A DNA stretch of 64,000 bases from Roseburia_C amylophila (lineage in GTDB: Bacteria > Bacillota > Clostridia > Lachnospirales > Lachnospiraceae), in the NCBI RefSeq assembly GCF_025567465.1, contig NZ_JAOQKI010000007.1:1-64000 (forward strand), in the 5' to 3' direction. Of this stretch, positions 1 through 7,928 are shown one piece after another. The stretch's first letter is position 1. Every line of letters starts with the position of its first letter. Made by a program: the position numbers and the translations under genes. The notes below the pieces were generated by a model. That model worked only from the letters and a program-made list of their open reading frames with translations. It was not told the DNA's origin and did no database searches.

Positions 1-76
1 GGAGTGACCTCCATAAGATGGATAAATCTTTTACAGAATGGGATTAGCCATCAACACGTTTTGTCCTATAACCCTA

Positions 77-124
77 AAAAACGCTCCGCGAGGATGTATA
101 CTGCGGCGTATAAGGTAGGTATCA
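77..124 (-). repeat. Truncated copy 1 of dispersed 3'-end repeat
   Basis: Read on the minus strand, this stretch matches the 3' half of the elements at 24418-24516 and 54571-54666, including CTACCTTATACGCCGCAG and CCTCGCGGAGCG followed by a T-run. The 5' half (the first hairpin and the CTGCGGCG arm) is missing. The match runs into the stop codon of the yprB-like gene (122-124). The retained part can pair ACGCCGC with GCGgaGCGT before the T-run, which looks like an intrinsic terminator for that gene. Confidence 0.75.
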
Positions 125-1228
125 CTTGATTTTCTTGTTTTTTATAGCTTCTAACAAGTGGTTTACATAACTTTTGATAAGCTCCGGCGATGAAAGAAAT
201 TTTTCCGTAAGTTCAAAGTAAGATATTTTTTCCTTATAGTCGTGTTTAAAAGAAGGAGAAATAAGCTCTTCGTACTGTGGAAGAAAGCTTCCTTTATGCC
301 GGGTATAGCAGGTGGCAGCGGTAGCCTGTCTGCGGTGTTCTTTATCGACATATGATGCTACACTTTTGTGCATTGCAGTATCTTCAGCCGGAAGATAATA
401 ATAATCCTTATAATTTGGAAAGAAATATTTCAGGGCATCCTCTTCTAAACGGACAGAGAGGGTGCATTTTTTGCCCTTTGCATAGAAATAAACAGAACCC
501 ATGCGGCAGGAAATATGCTTTGGAAATGGAAATTCCGGCTCAATAGAAAGAATCAGTTCTTTCTTTTCCTGTTGCTTATAATCTGTATATTCAGAAACAG
601 AAGCACTGCAGGATAAATACTGTCCGTAAAACAGATGGACATAGGATAAGACGGGAAGTAATGCAGGCATATCCAGAACATCTTCGTAGTTGTGGAGCAG
701 AAGAATCTCCAATTTATCCGGACGTGGTTCCTTGGTATACGAATGATAGATCTCAATCAATTCACCGCCGGAATATAAGTCATCCCTGACAATACCAAGA
801 AAAGCTTCGATGGTCTTCTGCTTGTAATTTGGCAGCTGGAGAATATGCTTTATCTGGGAAATGGATTTGAAAATATCCACATAAGTAAAATCAGCAAAGT
901 GCTCGTTACATTCATAAGTATTGCATTTTGCTTTCAGATAAGGAATATCAAAGCCGATTCCATTGAAAGTGATAATTGTATCAAAACCGTCTAATAGCAA
1001 AAGAAACTGCTCAAGTACTTCTTTTTCTTCTTCCGGTGTTTCGGCAAAAAACTGTTTGATATAAAGCATCTGTTCTATGTGATAGGCACATCCAATCAGA
1101 TAAAGACTGGTATGAGCCGGGGAAAATCCGGTAGTTTCGATATCGAAAAAGACAGAGGAAGCAGTGAATATTTCCTCATCTAAATTCGAAGCCGGACTAT
1201 ATGGAATTTCATGTACAATTGTTTTCAT
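122..1228 (-). CDS. YprB-like RNase H-fold exonuclease
   Basis: A 368-residue protein with a DEDDh-type 3'-5' exonuclease fold in its first 200 residues. The DxE motif is 'FFDIETTGF' (Asp29, Glu31), the second motif is 'FNGIGFD' with Asp94, and the last is 'HNYED' with His179 and Asp183 spaced as in DEDDh enzymes. Bacillus YprB belongs to this family; the substrate is not established. The C-terminal 150 residues have no motif I recognise. An AGGAGG site lies just upstream of the ATG. It is transcribed away from the rnf operon, and its stop codon lies inside a dispersed repeat. Confidence 0.8.
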   Translation of the reverse strand: MKTIVHEIPYSPASNLDEEIFTASSVFFDIETTGFSPAHTSLYLIGCAYHIEQMLYIKQFFAETPEEEKEVLEQFLLLLDGFDTIITFNGIGFDIPYLKAKCNTYECNEHFADFTYVDIFKSISQIKHILQLPNYKQKTIEAFLGIVRDDLYSGGELIEIYHSYTKEPRPDKLEILLLHNYEDVLDMPALLPVLSYVHLFYGQYLSCSASVSEYTDYKQQEKKELILSIEPEFPFPKHISCRMGSVYFYAKGKKCTLSVRLEEDALKYFFPNYKDYYYLPAEDTAMHKSVASYVDKEHRRQATAATCYTRHKGSFLPQYEELISPSFKHDYKEKISYFELTEKFLSSPELIKSYVNHLLEAIKNKKIK

Positions 1229-1251
1229 ATCTGTCCTCCTGTTATTTTTTT

Positions 1252-1280
1252 ATTATACACGATGTATGGGCAAAAAGTAA
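1252..1280 (-). promoter_or_regulatory. Promoter of the yprB-like gene
   Basis: On the minus strand a perfect -10 TATAAT (1252-1257) lies 17 bp from a weak -35 TTACTT (1275-1280). It is about 25 bp upstream of the start codon, and the AGGAGG site lies between. Confidence 0.5.
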
Positions 1281-1331
1281 TCATGCCTTGTTAAAAATCG
1301 ACAAAAATATTGAGAAAAAATCTTTTTAGTG

Positions 1332-1360
1332 TGTCAAAAAAATCTAATTTGTGTTATAAT
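1332..1360 (+). promoter_or_regulatory. Promoter of the rnf operon
   Basis: -35 TGTCAA (1332-1337), 17-bp spacer and perfect -10 TATAAT (1355-1360), giving a start near 1367 and a leader of about 58 nt before rnfC. The -10 is strong and the -35 weak. Confidence 0.6.
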
Positions 1361-1375
1361 ACATTTTATGTTAAA

Positions 1376-1395
1376 TGCATTGCATATGCAGTGCA
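1376..1395. promoter_or_regulatory. Palindrome in the rnf leader, possible operator
   Basis: TGCATTGCATATGCAGTGCA is a 20-bp inverted repeat with one mismatched pair, centred on TGCATATGCA. It begins about 10 bp after the predicted transcription start, where a repressor would block elongation. I do not recognise it as the site of a known regulator. Confidence 0.4.
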
Positions 1396-1424
1396 ATACT
1401 ATCATAGAAAGAGGGGCACATAAG

Positions 1425-2753
1425 ATGGGTTTAATGACATTTAAAGGTGGCGTCCATCCTTTTGAAGGAAAGGATTTATCAAAAGATAAGCCAATACGTG
1501 AATTATTACCCAAAGGTGAACTGGTATATCCGTTATCGCAGCATATTGGAGCACCGGCAACACCAATCGTAGCGGTAGGAGATTCCGTTTTGAAAGGGCA
1601 GAAGATAGCAGAAGCAGGCGGCTTCGTATCTGCACCAATCCATGCGTCCGTATCCGGAACTGTTAAGAAAATTGAGCCAAGAAGAGTTCCAACAGGTGAT
1701 ATGGTGAACTCCATTGTAATTGAAAGCGATGGTGAATTTAAGGAGGTAGAGTATCAGGCAGTAGAAGACGTCAGTGCTCTTTCCAAAGAAGAAATTATTA
1801 ACCGTATAAAAGAAGCGGGAGTTGTTGGTATGGGTGGAGCAGGATTCCCAACCCACGTAAAATTATCTCCGAAGGAACCGGAAAAAATCGACTATATTAT
1901 TGCCAACTGTGCAGAGTGTGAACCATATCTGACATCTGATTACCGCATCATGTTAGACCACACGGAAGAACTGGTAGAAGGCATGCGTATCATTCTCAGT
2001 ATGTTTGAACATGCCAAGGGTGTATTTGCAGTCGAGAATAATAAACCGGATTGTATCGCAAAATTATTAGAATTAACGAAAGATGAGCCTCGTATGGAGG
2101 TCGCACCTCTTATGACAAAATACCCGCAGGGTGGTGAACGTCAGCTTATTTATGCAGTAACCAAACGTGCAATTAATTCCAAGATGCTTCCGGCAGATGC
2201 AGGATGTATCGTAGATAATGTTGCAACCATGGTTGCTGTATACCATGCAGTAAAAGAAGGAAAACCTGTTACAAGCAGAATCTTTACAGTTACCGGTGAT
2301 GCAGTAGAAGAGCCGGGTAACTTTGAGTTCTTAATCGGAACCAGTTTCCAGGAACTTTTAGATGCTGCCGGTGGATTTAAAGAGCAGCCGGAGAAAATTA
2401 TTTCCGGTGGACCAATGATGGGCTTTTCCATGTTCGGATTAGATGTGCCGACAACCAAGACTACTTCAGCACTCCTTTGTATGACCAAAGATGAAGTGGC
2501 AGAAGCAGATGCAGATGCAACAGCATGCATCAATTGTGGTCGTTGCGTAGAAGCATGTCCGGAACAGATTGTTCCATCCAGATTATCTAAATTCTCAGAG
2601 CATGGAGATATGGCAGAATTTGAAAAATGGCATGGTCTTGAGTGCGTGGAATGTGGAAGCTGTAGTTTTATCTGCCCGGCAAAACGTCCATTAGCACAGC
2701 TTATTAAGACAATGAAAAAACAGGTTCTTGCTGAAAAGAAAAAAAATAAATAA
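1425..2753 (+). CDS. rnfC: Rnf complex subunit C (ferredoxin:NAD oxidoreductase)
   Basis: Peripheral NADH-side subunit of the Rnf complex, which couples reduced ferredoxin oxidation by NAD to ion export across the membrane. The 442-residue chain carries the glycine-rich NuoF-like segment 'GVVGMGGAGFPT' and two 4Fe-4S motifs near the C-terminus, 'CINCGRCVEACP' (about residue 368) and 'CVECGSCSFICP' (about 407), ending in a basic tail. The frame is open 96 nt further upstream, but the start at 1425 has an AGAGGGG ribosome binding site and follows the predicted promoter. First gene of the six-gene C-D-G-E-A-B operon, the order known from Acetobacterium and clostridia. Confidence 0.95.
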   Translation: MGLMTFKGGVHPFEGKDLSKDKPIRELLPKGELVYPLSQHIGAPATPIVAVGDSVLKGQKIAEAGGFVSAPIHASVSGTVKKIEPRRVPTGDMVNSIVIESDGEFKEVEYQAVEDVSALSKEEIINRIKEAGVVGMGGAGFPTHVKLSPKEPEKIDYIIANCAECEPYLTSDYRIMLDHTEELVEGMRIILSMFEHAKGVFAVENNKPDCIAKLLELTKDEPRMEVAPLMTKYPQGGERQLIYAVTKRAINSKMLPADAGCIVDNVATMVAVYHAVKEGKPVTSRIFTVTGDAVEEPGNFEFLIGTSFQELLDAAGGFKEQPEKIISGGPMMGFSMFGLDVPTTKTTSALLCMTKDEVAEADADATACINCGRCVEACPEQIVPSRLSKFSEHGDMAEFEKWHGLECVECGSCSFICPAKRPLAQLIKTMKKQVLAEKKKNK

Positions 2754-2774
2754 CAAAGAAAGAGGTGGACTATT

Positions 2775-3722
2775 GTGAGTGAGTTATATCATGTATCATC
2801 ATCACCACATGTACGAGCCAAAGATACAACAAGCAGAATCATGCTTTATGTAATTATAGCTCTGCTTCCAACAAGTATATTTGGTATTGTTAATTTTGGA
2901 TATAAAGCAGCAGTATTGATTTTGGTATCTGTTGCAAGCTGTATTGCATCAGAGTGGATTTTCAATCTGATTGTACATAAGAAGAATACCGTCAGTGATT
3001 TAAGTGCGGTAGTTACCGGACTGTTACTTGCATTAAACCTGCCGGCATCCCTTCCATGGTGGGAAGCTGTAATCGGCAGTGTATTTGCAATCGTTATTGT
3101 TAAAATGATGTTTGGCGGACTGGGACAGAACTTTATGAACCCGGCACTGGGTGCAAGATGCTTTTTACTGATAGCATTTGCCGCAGACATGACAAACTTT
3201 ACCGTAGATGGATATTCAGGAGCAACTCCACTGGCTCTGATTAGAGAACAGGGCGTTGGAGCTGTTAATACCATGAATATGTTAATTGGTAAGACCGCCG
3301 GAACCATCGGAGAGACATCCGCTATTGCTATCTTAATTGGAGCAATGTTCTTAATCCTGATGGGTGTCATTACACTTCGGATTCCGGGAACCTATATCAT
3401 TACATTTGTAATATTTATCAGCTTGTTCGGTGGACATGGCTTTGACATCGACTATATCGTTGCTGAGCTTTGTGGTGGTGGATTAATGCTTGGTGCATTC
3501 TTTATGGCAACCGACTATGTAACATCACCGATCACACCGAAGGGACAGATTTTATATGGAATTCTTTTAGGTATTCTTACCGGATTATTCCGTATCTTTG
3601 GAGCAAACGCAGAAGGTGTATCCTTTGCAATTATTTTAAGCAACCTTCTGGTTCCTATGATTGAAAGGATTACAATTCCAAAGGCCTTTGGACAGGTAAA
3701 GGAGGCAAAGCAGCATGAATAA
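2775..3722 (+). CDS. rnfD: Rnf complex subunit D, flavinylated membrane protein
   Basis: Integral membrane subunit of 315 residues with many hydrophobic helices. It carries the covalent FMN attachment motif 'SGAT' at residues 148-151, so Thr151 is the expected acceptor for ApbE. A GTG start is used, preceded by AAAGAGGTGG at 2759-2768. It ends 8 bp inside rnfG, which implies translational coupling. NqrB and RnfD share this fold and flavin site; the surrounding operon fixes it as RnfD. Confidence 0.95.
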   Translation: MSELYHVSSSPHVRAKDTTSRIMLYVIIALLPTSIFGIVNFGYKAAVLILVSVASCIASEWIFNLIVHKKNTVSDLSAVVTGLLLALNLPASLPWWEAVIGSVFAIVIVKMMFGGLGQNFMNPALGARCFLLIAFAADMTNFTVDGYSGATPLALIREQGVGAVNTMNMLIGKTAGTIGETSAIAILIGAMFLILMGVITLRIPGTYIITFVIFISLFGGHGFDIDYIVAELCGGGLMLGAFFMATDYVTSPITPKGQILYGILLGILTGLFRIFGANAEGVSFAIILSNLLVPMIERITIPKAFGQVKEAKQHE

Positions 3723-4323
3723 GAAGATTGTACATGACGCGTTGATTTTAACCGTATTTACCGTAGTAATCGGATTTATTCTCGGACTGGTATATGAGAT
3801 TACCAAGGATCCGATTGCAAAGGCAGAAGAGGCAACTGCACAGGCTGCATACAAAGCAGTGTTTGAAGATGCAGATTCTTTTTCCACCTATGATTTTGAT
3901 GCAGAAGCCGCAGCCAGCCTGTTAGAGCAGAATGGTTACAGTGATGAAATCAATGGTGTGCAGGAAGCATTAGATAAAGATGGCAATGTATTAGGCTATG
4001 TGATTACTGTAACAGCTAAAGACGGAAGCCAGGGTAATATCACATTTTCTGTTGGCATAAAGAATGATGGAACCGTAAACGGCTATTCCGTTACCAGTAT
4101 GTCAGAGACACCTGGACTTGGAGACAAGGCAAAGACAGAAGACTTCTCCAAACAGTATAAGAATAAGAATGTAGACAGCTTTACCGTTGTGAAACAGGCA
4201 CCATCTGCTGATAACGAGATTGAAGCAATTTCCGGTGCAACCATTACATCAAAAGCAATGACCAATGGTGTAAATGCCTGCATTACATACTTCCAGAATG
4301 AATTGGAAGGAGGCGCTGAATAA
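3715..4323 (+). CDS. rnfG: Rnf complex subunit G, FMN-binding
   Basis: 202 residues: one N-terminal membrane anchor (about residues 9-28) and an extracytoplasmic FMN-binding domain. 'SGATITS' at 173-179 is the covalent flavin motif, with Thr176 as predicted attachment residue. The start overlaps rnfD by 8 bp, and the stop shares its last base with the rnfE start. Flavinylation probably needs the ApbE encoded at 7929-8960. Confidence 0.95.
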   Translation: MNKKIVHDALILTVFTVVIGFILGLVYEITKDPIAKAEEATAQAAYKAVFEDADSFSTYDFDAEAAASLLEQNGYSDEINGVQEALDKDGNVLGYVITVTAKDGSQGNITFSVGIKNDGTVNGYSVTSMSETPGLGDKAKTEDFSKQYKNKNVDSFTVVKQAPSADNEIEAISGATITSKAMTNGVNACITYFQNELEGGAE

Positions 4324-5045
4324 TGAATAAGTATTTAGAACGCGTATATAACGGATTGATTAAAGAAAATCCTACCTTTGTACTGATGCTTGGTATGTGT
4401 CCGACACTGGCAGTAACAACATCAGCAATGAATGCACTGGGAATGGGGTTATCTACAACAGTGGTATTGATTTTCTCTAACCTGTTGATTTCCTTATTCC
4501 GTAAAGCAATTCCAAATGGTGTCAGAATGCCGGCATACATTGTTATCGTAGCATCTTTGGTAACCATTGTAGAATTTATTATGAAGGCTTATACACCGGC
4601 ACTGGCTAAACAGCTTGGTGTATATATCCCTCTTATTGTTGTTAACTGTATTATCCTTGGACGAGCAGAAAGCTATGCATCTAAAAATCCACCTGTATTG
4701 TCTATCTTAGACGGTGTTGGTATGGGACTTGGATTTACCTTCGGATTAACCTGTATCGGTATTGTCCGTGAGATTTTAGGTGCAGGACAGTTGTTTGGAT
4801 TCCAGATTCTTTCACTGAAATGGTATACACCAATCAATATCTTTGTTATGGCACCGGGTGCATTCTTGGTACTGGCATTCTTAGTTGCTTTAATGAGTAT
4901 TGTTCGTCAGAAGATGGAAGCAAAAGGCAAACCGCTGGCAGAGCCTGCCGGCTGTATCAGTGGAGACTGTGCCGGATGCAGCATGTCTGCAACCTGCAGC
5001 GAAAAAGAGAAGAAAGCTGCAGATGCAGAGGAAAAAAGTGAATAG
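4323..5045 (+). CDS. rnfE: Rnf complex subunit E with Cys-rich C-terminal tail
   Basis: Integral membrane subunit of 240 residues, RnfA/NqrD superfamily, with the conserved 'GMCPTLAVTTSA' and 'PLIVVNCIILGRAE' segments. After the last helix (about residue 192) there is a hydrophilic tail of about 45 residues with Cys211, Cys216, Cys219 and Cys225 (C-x4-C-x2-C-x5-C), then a charged end. The core family ends soon after its last helix, so the tail is an added piece of unknown role. The start codon overlaps the rnfG stop (TAATG). Confidence 0.93.
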   Translation: MNKYLERVYNGLIKENPTFVLMLGMCPTLAVTTSAMNALGMGLSTTVVLIFSNLLISLFRKAIPNGVRMPAYIVIVASLVTIVEFIMKAYTPALAKQLGVYIPLIVVNCIILGRAESYASKNPPVLSILDGVGMGLGFTFGLTCIGIVREILGAGQLFGFQILSLKWYTPINIFVMAPGAFLVLAFLVALMSIVRQKMEAKGKPLAEPAGCISGDCAGCSMSATCSEKEKKAADAEEKSE

Positions 5046-5059
5046 GAGGAATATGACAG

Positions 5060-5635
5060 ATGCAGACATTATTATTGATTGCAATTGGTTCAGCCATTGT
5101 AAATAACGTAGTATTAAGCCAGTTCCTTGGTATCTGTCCTTTCTTGGGTGTATCAAAGAAAACAGAGACCGCTGCTGGAATGGGTGGAGCCGTTATCTTT
5201 GTCATAACGATATCCTCCTTTGTTACCTCATTGATTTATAAGTTTATACTGATTCCGACGGGAACACAGTATTTACAGACTATTGTATTTATCCTTGTAA
5301 TCGCAGCGCTGGTACAGTTTGTAGAAATGTTCTTAAAGAAATCCATGCCTGCTCTTTATAAGAGCCTTGGAGTGTATCTTCCTTTGATTACAACCAACTG
5401 TGCAGTATTAGGTGTAGCACTTACCAACGTAACCAAAGAGTATGGTATCTTAGAGGGCGTTGTAAACGGTTTTGCAACCGCATTTGGATTCTTTATTGCT
5501 ATTACAATTATGGCAGGAATTCGTGAAAAAATTGAATATAATGATATCCCTAAGCCATTTAAAGGAACAGCAATTGTATTAATTACAGCATGTCTGATGT
5601 CCATTGCATTTATGGGCTTCTCAGGAATGATTTAG
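5060..5635 (+). CDS. rnfA: Rnf complex subunit A
   Basis: 191-residue integral membrane subunit. It is homologous to RnfE and forms with it the inverted pair that carries the intramembrane iron centre in Rnf and Nqr complexes. The motif 'NNVVLSQFLGICPFLG' near the N-terminus and 'PLITTNCAVLG' in the second half carry the conserved cysteines. Six hydrophobic helices fill the chain. It follows rnfE by 14 bp, with a GGAGGA site before the ATG. Confidence 0.95.
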   Translation: MQTLLLIAIGSAIVNNVVLSQFLGICPFLGVSKKTETAAGMGGAVIFVITISSFVTSLIYKFILIPTGTQYLQTIVFILVIAALVQFVEMFLKKSMPALYKSLGVYLPLITTNCAVLGVALTNVTKEYGILEGVVNGFATAFGFFIAITIMAGIREKIEYNDIPKPFKGTAIVLITACLMSIAFMGFSGMI

Positions 5636-5648
5636 GAGGAAAGAAAAG

Positions 5649-6440
5649 ATGAGTGTACAGGCAATTATTATTGCAGCCGTTATTGTAGGTGGCGTAGGAC
5701 TTTTTATTGGATTTTTCCTCGGCGTTTCCGGAGAAAAGTTCAAAGTAGAAGTAGATGAAAGGGAAGAAGCAATTGTTGGTGTTCTTCCTGGAAATAACTG
5801 TGGTGGTTGTGGTTATGCCGGATGTTCCGGTCTTGCAGCTGCTATTGTAAAAGGTGATGCCCCGGTCAATGGATGTCCTGTTGGTGGTGCGCCGGTTGCA
5901 GCAAAAGTCGGTGAAATCATGGGTGTTGCTGCAGAAGAAGGCACAAAGCAGGTTGCCTTTGTAAAATGTGCAGGAACCTGTGAAAAAGCCGGTCATGATT
6001 ATGAATATACCGGAGTAGAAGATTGTGCTGCTATGGCATTTATTCCGGGCGGCGGAGCAAAGAGCTGTAGCTATGGCTGCCTTGGCTTTGGAAACTGTGT
6101 AAAGGCATGTCCGTTTGATGCAATTCATGTTGTAGACGGTATTGCAAAGGTGGATAAGGAAGTTTGTAAAGCATGTGGAAAATGTATTGCAGCCTGTCCA
6201 AAGCGTTTGATAGAGCTGGTTCCATATGAAGCAAAGCATCTGGTACAGTGCAGTTCCAAGGATAAAGGCAAAGACGTTATGAAAGCCTGCTCCGTAGGTT
6301 GTATTGGCTGTCATCTCTGTGAGAAGAACTGTCCAAATGATGCAGTTCATGTCGTAGATAATGTGGCTTATATCGACCAGGAGAAATGTACCGGATGTGG
6401 CATTTGTGCCGAGAAATGTCCGAAGAAGATTATTTTATAA
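5649..6440 (+). CDS. rnfB: Rnf complex subunit B, poly-ferredoxin
   Basis: 263 residues. An N-terminal membrane helix (about 5-26) is followed by the RnfB-type cluster motif at Cys51, Cys54, Cys59 and Cys76, then a row of ferredoxin-like motifs with cysteine groups near 140-154, 173-183, 218-228 and 247-257. These would hold several 4Fe-4S clusters that take electrons from reduced ferredoxin. This long multi-cluster form is typical of clostridial and acetogen Rnf. It is the last gene of the operon and is followed by a clear terminator. Confidence 0.95.
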   Translation: MSVQAIIIAAVIVGGVGLFIGFFLGVSGEKFKVEVDEREEAIVGVLPGNNCGGCGYAGCSGLAAAIVKGDAPVNGCPVGGAPVAAKVGEIMGVAAEEGTKQVAFVKCAGTCEKAGHDYEYTGVEDCAAMAFIPGGGAKSCSYGCLGFGNCVKACPFDAIHVVDGIAKVDKEVCKACGKCIAACPKRLIELVPYEAKHLVQCSSKDKGKDVMKACSVGCIGCHLCEKNCPNDAVHVVDNVAYIDQEKCTGCGICAEKCPKKIIL

Positions 6441-6460
6441 TCGTTTCTGTGATAGAAAGA

Positions 6461-6493
6461 ACGGGATTGTCATTGATTTGGCAGTCCCGTTTT
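6461..6493 (+). terminator. Intrinsic terminator of the rnf operon
   Basis: ACGGGATTGTC (6461-6471) pairs with GGCAGTCCCGT (6480-6490) as an 11-bp stem with two G-U pairs and an 8-nt loop, followed by TTTT. It lies 20 bp after the rnfB stop. Confidence 0.85.
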
Positions 6494-6522
6494 GCGTAGT
6501 TGATGTTATATGAGGATTGGAT

Positions 6523-7920
6523 ATGAGAAAATTTAGAGAAAAGTATATTGGAAATAAGGATTTTTATAAAATGGTTCTGCTGGTAGCTATTCCAATTATG
6601 ATACAGAATGCCATCACTAACTTTGTGAGTCTTTTGGACAATATCATGGTAGGACTGGTTGGAACGGAGCAGATGTCCGGTGTCGCAATCATCAATCAGT
6701 TGATGCTGGTTTACAATATCTGTATTTTTGGAGCAGTATCCGGTGCAGGCATTTTTGGGGCACAGTTTTATGGAAAAGGGGACCATAAAGGAGTGCGGGA
6801 TGCCTTCCGTTTTAAAATTGTAGCCTGTGGTTTCTTAGCAGTCATATGGATGCTGATATTGGGTTTTGCAAATAAACCGTTAATTCGGCTGTTTTTGCAT
6901 GAAGGAGGAAGCACGGGAGATATTGAAGCTACATTATTGTATGCAAAACAGTATTTACAGACGGTAATGCCATCCATGGTTCCTTTTGCATTGATTCAGG
7001 CATATGCCCAGACATTACGTGAAACAGGAGAAACGGTTCTTCCGATGAAAGCCGGAATTGCTTCTGTAGCAGTAAATCTGATGTTTGACTATGTATTAAT
7101 ATTTGGTGCATTTGGACTGCCTGCATTAGGAGTAAGAGGTGCAGCGGCAGCAACCGTATTGGCAAGAGTTGTGGAATGCATTATTGTTGTCTTGTGGACC
7201 CATGCGAGAGCAGATAAGAATCATTTTATTGTAGGAGCTTACCGTGATTTTAAAATACCGGGAACACTGGTACGACAGATTATCATAAAAGGAACGCCAT
7301 TGCTTTTAAATGAGACTTTATGGGCTGGAGGAATGGCAGTCCTGATGCAGTGTTATTCCACAAGAGGTCTTGCTGTTGTAGCTGGATTTAATATATCAAA
7401 TACAGTAGCCAATCTTTTTAATGTTGTATTTATTGCGTTGGGAAGTGCGATATCCATCATTGTAGGACAGCAGCTTGGTGCTGGTAGATTGGAAGAGGCG
7501 GTGGATACGGACCGCAAGATGATTGTATTTTCTGTATTTTGTTGTTTTGTTATAGGAGCCTGCATGTTTGCGATTGCTCCGTTCTTTCCAAGAATATACA
7601 ATACGACAGAAGAAGTGCGTGGACTAGCAAAACAATTTATCCGGATTGCATCAGCCTGCATGCCGTTATATGGATTTATGCATGCAACCTATTTCACACT
7701 GCGTTCCGGTGGCAGGACAGTCATTACCTTTCTTTTTGACAGTGTCTATATCTGGGTGGTAGATATTCCACTGGCATTTGTGTTAACCAGATTTACAGGA
7801 GTTCCGATTGTATCTATTTATTTATCCTGTCAGTTGATAGAGATTATAAAATGCATCATCGGATATGTTATGGTAAAGAAGAAAATCTGGGTCAACAATA
7901 TGGTTATGGAGCAGCAATAG
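6523..7920 (+). CDS. MATE family efflux transporter
   Basis: 465-residue protein with about twelve hydrophobic helices in two halves. The N-terminal stretch 'IQNAITNFVSLLDNIMVGL' and the repeated 'IIVGQQLGAG' glycine pattern are typical of MATE transporters, which export drugs or metabolites by cation antiport. The ATG at 6523 is preferred over an in-frame TTG at 6517, because the TGAGGA site ends at 6516. It lies downstream of the rnf terminator and has no obvious promoter of its own. The substrate cannot be told. Confidence 0.88.
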   Translation: MRKFREKYIGNKDFYKMVLLVAIPIMIQNAITNFVSLLDNIMVGLVGTEQMSGVAIINQLMLVYNICIFGAVSGAGIFGAQFYGKGDHKGVRDAFRFKIVACGFLAVIWMLILGFANKPLIRLFLHEGGSTGDIEATLLYAKQYLQTVMPSMVPFALIQAYAQTLRETGETVLPMKAGIASVAVNLMFDYVLIFGAFGLPALGVRGAAAATVLARVVECIIVVLWTHARADKNHFIVGAYRDFKIPGTLVRQIIIKGTPLLLNETLWAGGMAVLMQCYSTRGLAVVAGFNISNTVANLFNVVFIALGSAISIIVGQQLGAGRLEEAVDTDRKMIVFSVFCCFVIGACMFAIAPFFPRIYNTTEEVRGLAKQFIRIASACMPLYGFMHATYFTLRSGGRTVITFLFDSVYIWVVDIPLAFVLTRFTGVPIVSIYLSCQLIEIIKCIIGYVMVKKKIWVNNMVMEQQ

Positions 7921-7928
7921 GATTATGT

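Noticed and set aside
1..80. GGAG-tgac-CTCC hairpin and other short sequence at the left edge
   Set aside because: The stem is four pairs and the context is cut by the window edge; nothing can be supported.
2846..3370. 174-residue minus-strand frame opposite rnfD
   Set aside because: Antisense shadow of a membrane protein gene; hydrophobic codons read backwards give a long open frame.
5610..6350. 246-residue open frame on the minus strand opposite rnfB
   Set aside because: It is the antisense shadow of a Cys/Gly-rich gene, has a skewed composition rich in Thr, Cys and Asn, and has no ribosome site or family motif.
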